Shown piece after piece: positions 57,680-64,000 of a DNA stretch of 64,000 nt. The stretch is from contig NZ_KI421517.1 of assembly GCF_000473365.1 (NCBI RefSeq), positions 3,944,001 to 4,008,000 on the forward strand, written 5' to 3'. The notes under the pieces are model-generated. The model searched no databases. It saw nothing but the letters and a program-made list of their open reading frames with translations, and was not told the origin of the DNA. The DNA is from Adhaeribacter aquaticus DSM 16391 (GTDB lineage: Bacteria; Bacteroidota; Bacteroidia; Cytophagales; Hymenobacteraceae). The translations under genes and the position numbers were made by a program. Each line of letters begins with the position of its first letter. Positions within the stretch are counted from its first letter, which is position 1.

Positions 57680-59464
57680 TTATTTAGAAGCAGAGCCTTC
57701 GGGCGGATAAGGGATTGTATTATGCAATTTATTGATCTGATCTGGGGAAAAGTTAGGCAAACCCAATTCTCCGGCTTCGCGCCATTGGCGGACCTGTTCT
57801 TCCGCATTATTAGTCTTTTCCTCCGATACACCTTTGTCTTTAGCCAGGTAAAGCGTTTGAGACGGAAAAGCCAATCTGGTTCCACTTTTTTCGACAGCTT
57901 CCATCATACGCAGGTATAAATCTTCCTGTATTTCCAAAAACTGGTTAAAATCTATAGCTTTCACGTAGGCAAATACTTCAATATTTAGGGCGTCGGGGCC
58001 GAAGCCTGTAAACCGGATTCGGGCCGGATCGGGATCTACCTGCGGATGGGCATATAAAATTGAGCGAAGTTCTATCAATAGAAATCGGATCTGATCAGGA
58101 GTGGTTTCGAAGCGTAATGTTAACTTAGGATGAAACCAAAATTTATCCCGGTGGGCAAAGTTTTCTATTTGGAGAGAAGAAAATTCACCATTGGGTATGG
58201 TTACAATGGTGCGTTCCAATGTACGGATGCGGGTAGAGCGCATCCCAATCTGCTCTACTGTACCTACTGTGTTACCTACTTTGCAATAATCGCCTACCCG
58301 TACTGGCTGATCAGCAATAAGGGTAACACTGCCTACAAAATTTTCTATTGTTTTCTGAGCTCCCAACGCCAAGGCCAAACCACCAATTCCCAGAGCAGCA
58401 ATACCAGTGGTTACATCAAAGCCCAGTGAACCCAGAATGGTGATGGCTCCAATAATAATTAAAGCAGTTTTAGCACCCCGTCCTAAAAATAACACGGCCG
58501 ATACCCCGGCCATGTTATTCCGGTGGGTAAGCCGGCGCTCGGTAAAGCGGGTAATGGCATCGGTTAATCGCCAGAGCAGGAGCAGAATGGCCACTACAAA
58601 AACTAAAAAGGTAACCTGGCTAAACTGCTGTCGGATAATAATAGAAATACCTACCTGCTGGCTGGCGGCGACCAAAATCCAAACAATAAGACAAATCCTG
58701 AGAGGTAAGCCAAATGCTTTTACAATGCCGGCCGTTGGTTCTGTTTTGGCTCTGGGCCAGACCAAAGGTACTGCTCCAAGCAGCAAATTAGTTAAAAACC
58801 AAGACACGATGTAGGCAGTAAACATGAGCACCAGTATTGCCAGCCAATGGCCTGCGGGCACACCTCCCCATTTATTTTCTTTTAATACATCCGGTACCAG
58901 TTCGTTTACATAAGGAACATTGGTTTCTACGTCCAGCTGTGTGGGTATCCTTTGTACCGTCTGGGAAGAAAACTGCCAGATGGGGCCACCATCCGGGCTG
59001 GTAGTTTTTTCCAGTATTAGATGAAAGGTCTCGCCGTTGATGGTTGCAGTTCCTATCCGGTCCAGATTAGGCCCCAGGTTATCATCCTGAGCTCCTTCCG
59101 AATTATTACTTAACAGGGCATGAGGCAACAGGTGTCCGCTCTTGTCCAGTAAGCGTTGCAGCAGCTGGGCCAGTTTGGTCCCATCTTGGTTTTCCCGTAA
59201 GGTGGAATCCAGCTTCAGGTAATGGGCCGCGCGGGAATAATTTTCATTGGCTACAGCTTTAATAAATCCTGCTACGGTACCCCGGGGCGTGCGCCTGCCC
59301 AGGGAATCCTCGGGCCAGGACGGCACAACCACCTCAGCAGAATCGGTAGGCGGTGTAAGTAATTGCGCTTTGGTTGGGATCCCCAAAAATAAAAACAGAA
59401 AATTAAAACAGGAAAATATGTATATCAGGTACCTGATACTTACTGCTTTAAGAATATTTGGCAT
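57680..59464 (-). CDS. MscS-type mechanosensitive ion channel with an extended N-terminal domain
   Basis: 594 residues. Signal peptide (about 1-33), a periplasmic domain to about 200, then four to five membrane helices and the MscS core: GIGGLALALGAQKTIENFVGS (pore helix), DQPVRVGDYC, VGTVEQIGMRSTRIRTLE and IVTIPNGEFSS. The cytoplasmic cage follows to about 560. It should gate on membrane tension. The long periplasmic part places it with MscK/YbdG-type larger homologues rather than the minimal MscS. Single gene. Confidence 0.92.
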   Translation of the reverse strand: MPNILKAVSIRYLIYIFSCFNFLFLFLGIPTKAQLLTPPTDSAEVVVPSWPEDSLGRRTPRGTVAGFIKAVANENYSRAAHYLKLDSTLRENQDGTKLAQLLQRLLDKSGHLLPHALLSNNSEGAQDDNLGPNLDRIGTATINGETFHLILEKTTSPDGGPIWQFSSQTVQRIPTQLDVETNVPYVNELVPDVLKENKWGGVPAGHWLAILVLMFTAYIVSWFLTNLLLGAVPLVWPRAKTEPTAGIVKAFGLPLRICLIVWILVAASQQVGISIIIRQQFSQVTFLVFVVAILLLLWRLTDAITRFTERRLTHRNNMAGVSAVLFLGRGAKTALIIIGAITILGSLGFDVTTGIAALGIGGLALALGAQKTIENFVGSVTLIADQPVRVGDYCKVGNTVGTVEQIGMRSTRIRTLERTIVTIPNGEFSSLQIENFAHRDKFWFHPKLTLRFETTPDQIRFLLIELRSILYAHPQVDPDPARIRFTGFGPDALNIEVFAYVKAIDFNQFLEIQEDLYLRMMEAVEKSGTRLAFPSQTLYLAKDKGVSEEKTNNAEEQVRQWREAGELGLPNFSPDQINKLHNTIPYPPEGSASK

Positions 59465-59616
59465 TAGTAGTTTAAGGAATTTTAATTAATATACTTCCCT
59501 GTTGGTAGTACGGTTTCTACTAAAGTGTAAATATAAATTTGGCAGATCAGATTATTCTAAAAAATCCAATTAGTATATTTTTCCAAAAGGGATAAGTGAA
59601 TGAAGTATATTACCAA

Positions 59617-59661
59617 AAAACAAGTACTTACTACTAATAAAACAAGTACTTACTACTAATA
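59617..59661. repeat. Tandem 22-bp direct repeat
   Basis: The unit AAAACAAGTACTTACTACTAAT occurs twice head to tail with period 22 (59617-59638, 59639-59660) plus one further base. It lies 24 bases beyond the GH2 stop, in the gap between two minus-strand genes. Confidence 0.9.
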
Positions 59662-59684
59662 GAATATTCAACCTGCCTTTTTCT

Positions 59685-61544
59685 TTATTTCCTGTCTTTG
59701 GCGTTTCCTTTGTTTTTATCTCTGGAATAAAGTACACCGGCGGGTACATACAGCTCCCCGGTTTCCCCATCTATAAGGCCATTCCGTTCATCTTCTATGT
59801 TGGTAGCCTGGGTATAAATGTCCCCGGCAATAGGTCGGCGGCGTAATTCTTCCTTAAACTCCTTAATCCGCTTTGTTCGTTCTTCGTTATCTTGAGGTCC
59901 ACCGTAATCTGGAAATCCAAAACCGCCCCACTCGCTAACTACTAAGGGTATTTGTTTCCGGTAAAAAAAAGGATCTCCTACCACCAGGGGATAGGCAGCG
60001 ACTCCAATCATCTCTCCATTGGTTAACCGATCCAGCAAATCTTTCCAGAAAGGAAGGTCTGGCGTATATAAATGAGCTGTTAACAGATCAGATTTTATTT
60101 TACCTTCAGAAGAAATATGTTGCCATCCATCATTATCTATTACCAAAAATTGGGGATGATGAATCCGCATGTAGTGGTACATTTCTACAATATATTTCCG
60201 GGTTTCCTGATTCTCTCCAATATCAAGGGCTCCCCAACTTTCATTATATAAGCTCCAAATAACTACTGAAGGATTTGTTTCTATTAAGGCCAACATCCGC
60301 AACAGCTCAATGCGATGATTTTCCCGGCTTAGCGGAGTAGAAGAATGCGGACTTGGCACTTCCACCCAAAGCAGCATTCCCATTTCATCTGCCAGGTTAT
60401 AAATGCGGGGATCGATTCCAGCGATATGTACACGAACCATATTACACCCTAATTCTTTCATGGCGTACATGTGCTTCTGCATTTCTTCGAAGGTAGCGGT
60501 GCCTGGTTGATACAAAATCCCATCCAAATATATCTTTTTGTTATTCAGGTAAATAAATCTGCCGCGCGCTTCAATTTTGCGGATGCCAAAATGTGCCTGA
60601 ATCTCGGATTCGTTTCCTTGTTCATCTATCAGGAGGGCTACAAGGTGGTAAAGTTTAGGCGATTCCGGTGACCACAGTTGGGAGCCGGGCACCTCAACTA
60701 CCAGTCGCTGTTGTTTTTGCCCTACTTCTAAATATAACGGAAAATCGGAAGCTGCCAGTGGCACATTAGAGCTGTTATCTTTTTCATACACCTGAAGCCT
60801 GATGATATAATGACCTGCATCATGAATCCGCGTGGTAACATTAAATCGCACCAAATAATCTTCCACCTCACTTACCACCCCAAGCCGGGACCGAAGCCGA
60901 TTTCGCTCAATTGTTTCGAGCCAGACGCTGCGAACTGCTCCGGTGTTTGTCTGGTACCAAATTCCCCCGCGTTTATATACATGAGAAGCCTGCTTACCCC
61001 TTGGTATCTCGGCGTCCATAGTTCCCCCAATCCGAACTGTTAAACGGTTTTCAGGTGCCAGGTCGGACTCCTGCAATTCATAAGAAAAAGAGGTATGGCT
61101 GCCATAGTGTACCGTTTCTCCTTCAATGGTTTGTAATAAGCGGCCATTTAACCAAACCTGCGTTTCATAACCGCAAGCACCGAAAGTAATCTGAAACATA
61201 GAAGGCGGCAGCCCTTCTTCCAGAATAGGGCAGGGAAAGGTCCGTTCATACCACACCACTACTTTATCTTGCCAGGTAAAGGCCTGCTTTTGACCAAGTG
61301 CCTCCGCTATATGCATTTCAACTGAACCAGGCCATAAAGCAGTATATTCGTACTCAAAATTTTCGTACCATTTCTCGCTTAGCCCTTTATCATCAATATC
61401 ATAAGCAAATTGCCACTCACCATCCAATAATAAATAAGTATTGGGCCTTAAGACCGTGCGGGGAAGCGGATTAGCAAATTCTTCAGCGACTTGATATTCT
61501 TTTTTACTTTCGGTAACACTAAAGTTGGTGGTTTTCTTCATCAT
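59685..61544 (-). CDS. Glycoside hydrolase family 2 protein
   Basis: 619 residues, no signal peptide, so probably cytoplasmic. Layout: sugar-binding domain (about 25-215, with LLLDGEWQFAYD and WYERTF), immunoglobulin-like domain (about 220-325) and a TIM barrel from about 330. The acid/base is Glu435 in IWSLYNESWG and the nucleophile Glu538 in VVSEWGGFG. GH2 members include beta-galactosidases, beta-glucuronidases and mannosidases; the specificity cannot be read. The gene starts at either of two ATG codons. It is divergent from the trehalase gene, 353 bases apart. Confidence 0.9.
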   Translation of the reverse strand: MMKKTTNFSVTESKKEYQVAEEFANPLPRTVLRPNTYLLLDGEWQFAYDIDDKGLSEKWYENFEYEYTALWPGSVEMHIAEALGQKQAFTWQDKVVVWYERTFPCPILEEGLPPSMFQITFGACGYETQVWLNGRLLQTIEGETVHYGSHTSFSYELQESDLAPENRLTVRIGGTMDAEIPRGKQASHVYKRGGIWYQTNTGAVRSVWLETIERNRLRSRLGVVSEVEDYLVRFNVTTRIHDAGHYIIRLQVYEKDNSSNVPLAASDFPLYLEVGQKQQRLVVEVPGSQLWSPESPKLYHLVALLIDEQGNESEIQAHFGIRKIEARGRFIYLNNKKIYLDGILYQPGTATFEEMQKHMYAMKELGCNMVRVHIAGIDPRIYNLADEMGMLLWVEVPSPHSSTPLSRENHRIELLRMLALIETNPSVVIWSLYNESWGALDIGENQETRKYIVEMYHYMRIHHPQFLVIDNDGWQHISSEGKIKSDLLTAHLYTPDLPFWKDLLDRLTNGEMIGVAAYPLVVGDPFFYRKQIPLVVSEWGGFGFPDYGGPQDNEERTKRIKEFKEELRRRPIAGDIYTQATNIEDERNGLIDGETGELYVPAGVLYSRDKNKGNAKDRK

Positions 61545-61897
61545 AGATGACTAAATGTTGTAAAGGTTTCGCTGTAATGCTAACGTAGAATATTGCCTCC
61601 CGGCTATATAAATAATTGGAAGGGAAGTTAACGAAGTGAGATTGAATGTGTTCCTTTACTATTATTGCTTCGTTTGTAGAATCTGAAAAAGATAATAAAG
61701 GTTTTCAGGAAACCGCTCCCAAAAATAACTATAAGCCTATGTTCTTGGCTGATGTAACCTTCATTTCTAATACCCTTAAACTACAGGAGAGTCATCATTA
61801 TTTTTCGGGCATAAGAAATCTTTCTTTCACTTAAGTATACTGCTAAATAAGGTTTTTTCTCTTCCAAAACATTGCCTTTAATGGAGAAGCATATACA
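61545..61897. other. Divergent intergenic region between GH2 and trehalase genes
   Basis: 353 bases. A 62-codon frame from a GTG at 61646 is not credible. The region should carry both promoters; no consensus promoter box was recognised. Confidence 0.35.
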
Positions 61898-63508
61898 ATG
61901 TTAGAAGCTTTTAAAAACAAAAAATTTCAACTAAAAAGTCAGAATTGCGTGAAAGATGAAAAACAGAATGAAATGCGATTTATTGAACCCCCACAGATTT
62001 ACAGTGTAGTTCCGGCCATTTTACCTCCTGATCAATTATTTGGACCGCTATTCCACGATGTTCAGATGAATCATGTTTTTCCTGATTCTATAACTTTTGC
62101 AGACTGTTACCCAATACGATCTCCAGAAGAAATTCTAAGTTTATATGAAATTGAAAAGCACCAGGAGGATTTTAACCTTTTTAATTTTGTCTCAGCGTAT
62201 TTTCAGATTCCGGAGCCTATAACTACTGGTTATACAAGTAACCAATCTTTACCGGCTACGGAGCATATAGATCTGCTTTGGCCCTTGTTAACGAGGCAAT
62301 CCCAACCAAATTGCTCTATGTTGCCGGTTCCCAAATCATATATTGTTCCTGGAGGCCGGTTCAGAGGACTATATTATTGGGACAGCTACTTTACGATGCT
62401 GGGTTTACAAACGGCAGGAAAGTATGAACTGATAAGAGATATGATTGATAATTTCGCTTATCTGATTGATGCGTATGGCCATATTCCAAACGCAAACCGT
62501 AGTTACTACCTTACCCGATCCCAGCCTCCTTTTTTTGCTTTGATGATAAAAATCCTTGCTGAAATAGATGGACCGGAAGTCTTTGCCAAATACCTTCCGC
62601 ATATGCAAAAAGAATATAATTATTGGATGGACGGGTACTTTCGCCTTTCCGACAGGGAAACTTCTTTTCGTAGAGTAGTATTACTTCCAGACGGCAGCAT
62701 ACTAAACCGTTACTGGGATGATCTTGCTGCCCCTCGGCCTGAGTCTTACCATGAAGATGTACAAATGGCCCATTACTCCGCGCCTTTTGGTGTGGCGCCT
62801 GGAACATTTTACAGACACATAAGGGCAGCTTGTGAATCTGGCTGGGACTTTTCTTGCCGATGGTTTAGGGATGTTAACCATATGGAAACCATTCATACCA
62901 CCGAAATCATACCTGTAGATCTAAATTGCCTGCTATACGAACTTGAACGAACGTTATCAGAAGCTTATAACCAAAGTTCCTTTACAGATCCTTCTAAATA
63001 TTTTCTTCAAAAGGCAGAGAAACGAAAAAATGCCATAATTAAATATTTTTGGAATAGTGATAAAAAGTTTTTCATGGATTATGATTCAGCCTTGAACAAA
63101 TCCACGACTGTATTATCGTTGGCAGGAATATTTCCATTATTCTTCAAGATAGCCACTGACATACAAGCAAATCATGTGCACGAACATGTTACAAAAAGCT
63201 TTTTAAAAAAGGGGGGCGTAGTTTCTTCTCTCCACGAGAGTGGACAGCAGTGGGACACCCCTAATGGTTGGGCTCCATTGCAATACCTAACTTATAAGGG
63301 CCTCCACAACTATAATTTTTATGAGACAGCAGGAGAATTGAAAAATAGGTGGATAGCCCTTAATGATAAAGTTTTTAAAGAAACTGGCAAAATGATGGAA
63401 AAATACAATGTTGTAGACATTGATTTGCCCGCCGGAGGAGGAGAATACCCCAATCAGGATGGCTTTGGGTGGACCAACGGCATATATTTATGGATGCTAA
63501 ACAATTAA
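61898..63508 (+). CDS. Alpha,alpha-trehalase, GH37
   Basis: 536 residues without a signal peptide (cytoplasmic type). The two trehalase signatures are present: PGGRFRGLYYWDSYF (151-165) and QQWDTPNGWAPLQ (near 445). Catalytic residues by family alignment: acid Asp317 in ESGWDFSCRWF and base Glu516 in GGGEYPNQDGFGWTNG. It hydrolyses trehalose to two glucoses. The N-terminal 25 residues before RFIEPP are basic and not conserved, so the true start may lie slightly later. Divergent from a GH2 gene. Confidence 0.93.
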   Translation: MLEAFKNKKFQLKSQNCVKDEKQNEMRFIEPPQIYSVVPAILPPDQLFGPLFHDVQMNHVFPDSITFADCYPIRSPEEILSLYEIEKHQEDFNLFNFVSAYFQIPEPITTGYTSNQSLPATEHIDLLWPLLTRQSQPNCSMLPVPKSYIVPGGRFRGLYYWDSYFTMLGLQTAGKYELIRDMIDNFAYLIDAYGHIPNANRSYYLTRSQPPFFALMIKILAEIDGPEVFAKYLPHMQKEYNYWMDGYFRLSDRETSFRRVVLLPDGSILNRYWDDLAAPRPESYHEDVQMAHYSAPFGVAPGTFYRHIRAACESGWDFSCRWFRDVNHMETIHTTEIIPVDLNCLLYELERTLSEAYNQSSFTDPSKYFLQKAEKRKNAIIKYFWNSDKKFFMDYDSALNKSTTVLSLAGIFPLFFKIATDIQANHVHEHVTKSFLKKGGVVSSLHESGQQWDTPNGWAPLQYLTYKGLHNYNFYETAGELKNRWIALNDKVFKETGKMMEKYNVVDIDLPAGGGEYPNQDGFGWTNGIYLWMLNN

Positions 63509-63561
63509 TTAAAACAATTTTTACCTGGAATACCTGTATAATTATCAAACAAGTTTAAGAT

Positions 63562-63585
63562 AAAAGCCTAAAAGCCTAAAAGCCT
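63562..63585. repeat. Three tandem copies of AAAAGCCT
   Basis: AAAAGCCT repeats three times head to tail. The last copy overlaps the stop codon of the broken minus-strand oxidoreductase, so the tract may lie in the remnant's altered 3' end. Confidence 0.9.
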
Positions 63586-63950
63586 GCATATAACAAATTT
63601 TTAAGGTAATAATAGTTCTGCTCGTAACTGCTCATAAAATGAATCTTCCGGGCTCTGGTAAACCTAAATTCTAACTTACGGCTCTTGAACATGTTGGTCA
63701 TCAGTTCTATCGGGCGTAATAAGTCCAGGTCGGTATGCCAGGCGGAAACAAGTTTGATTAAATCCGGCTCCGCTAAAATATATCGCTACGCAATTTCACG
63801 CCATATTGGGGCATTATTTGCTTTGTCGGCTTGCTGATTTAGAAAAAGGGAAAGCCCCTGCCAAAAGGGATTATATGAAAACCAAAATAATGAGTTATAA
63901 AACAATGCCTCCTCATGAAGAATTTGTTGCCTTAAACTGTTCGGTTTCTG
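63576..63950 (-). pseudogene. Broken C-terminal part of an SDR/NAD-dependent epimerase-type oxidoreductase
   Basis: The minus-strand frame from a TAG at 63951-63953 to the stop at 63576-63578 reads as the C-terminal region of an oxidoreductase: NNAPIWREIA, an in-frame TAG (63786-63788), RYILAEPDLIKLVSAWHTDLD, LLRPIELMTNMFKSRKLEF. The pattern matches the conserved end (SAWHTDxDLGRPIE, then MxKSRKLGF) of SDR oxidoreductases of this type. The N-terminal Rossmann part is absent in the 50 bases left in the window, and the last 30 residues do not match the family. Confidence 0.8.
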
Positions 63951-64000
63951 CTACAAATTTAAAATAGAGATACAGATTTTATTGTTTCGTTTCTTTAGTT

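Noticed and set aside
61646-61834. 62-codon open frame between GH2 and trehalase
   Set aside because: It starts with GTG, has no recognisable composition or upstream signals, and lies in the divergent promoter region.
1-64000. CRISPR arrays, tRNA or rRNA genes, insertion sequences and replication origins
   Set aside because: I looked for regularly spaced repeats, cloverleaf-like sequence with CCA-side stems, transposase motifs with terminal inverted repeats and DnaA-box clusters and found none that I can support by eye.

Overview
The window looks like a chromosomal segment of a Bacteroidota bacterium, most likely order Cytophagales, family Hymenobacteraceae (an Adhaeribacter-like genome). 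This placement is inferred from protein families: a TonB-dependent receptor with a CarboxypepD_reg-like N-terminal domain, ABC permeases of the DUF3526 type, a DUF6371 protein, PAS-rich orphan histidine kinases and many short lipoproteins. It also rests on gene starts mostly lacking Shine-Dalgarno sequences and on one promoter with the Bacteroidota pattern (TTTG, 17 bp, TAnnTTTG). No rRNA, tRNA, CRISPR array, insertion sequence or intact transposase or integrase was seen. AT-rich intergenic DNA is extensive.

Layout. 0-6 kb: the end of an upstream gene, then two large tandem PAS-domain histidine kinases with no response regulator beside them. 6.6-10.2 kb: a Tat-exported PLP enzyme of the isopenicillin-N epimerase/class V aminotransferase type, followed by an exported penicillin-acylase-type Ntn hydrolase. 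10.5-19.8 kb: an accessory stretch of mostly short, same-strand, unrelated genes (exported hypotheticals, an extra type I methionine aminopeptidase, a SulP transporter, a CPBP protease, a methyltransferase, an XRE regulator, a retropepsin-like protease). Some junctions hold hairpins, and one resembles an integron attC site. 20-24 kb: a degraded zone with a DUF6371/TOPRIM gene, a broken SGNH hydrolase and a broken DUF202 gene. 24-30.3 kb, minus strand: an acyltransferase, an esterase lipoprotein, a D-aminoacylase, an MFS exporter and a conserved hypothetical.

31-33 kb: a lipoprotein and a VanX-type D-Ala-D-Ala dipeptidase. 33.9-36.8 kb: a tight operon of sugar isomerase, Gfo/Idh/MocA dehydrogenase and PhyH dioxygenase. 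38.3-46.1 kb: a same-strand cluster of a His-rich small exported protein, an aspartoacylase-like carboxypeptidase, a TonB-dependent receptor, and an ABC ATPase with two DUF3526 permeases, plausibly a nutrient or metallophore uptake and processing locus. 46.5-51.5 kb: a serine/threonine dehydratase and the overlapping pxpBCA genes for 5-oxoproline hydrolysis. 51.7-53.3 kb: very small lineage-specific genes. 53.7-59.5 kb: a quinone-reductase-like SDR, an AraC regulator, a DUF983 protein, a cysteine-rich lipoprotein and a mechanosensitive channel. 59.7-63.5 kb: a divergent GH2 enzyme and GH37 trehalase. The right edge holds a broken SDR-type oxidoreductase.

Several products hydrolyse N-acyl, D-amino or cyclic amino-acid bonds (penicillin acylase, D-aminoacylase, VanX, aspartoacylase-like, oxoprolinase). 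This suggests a scavenging lifestyle on peptide and cell-wall material, but they are not in one operon and the link is inference.
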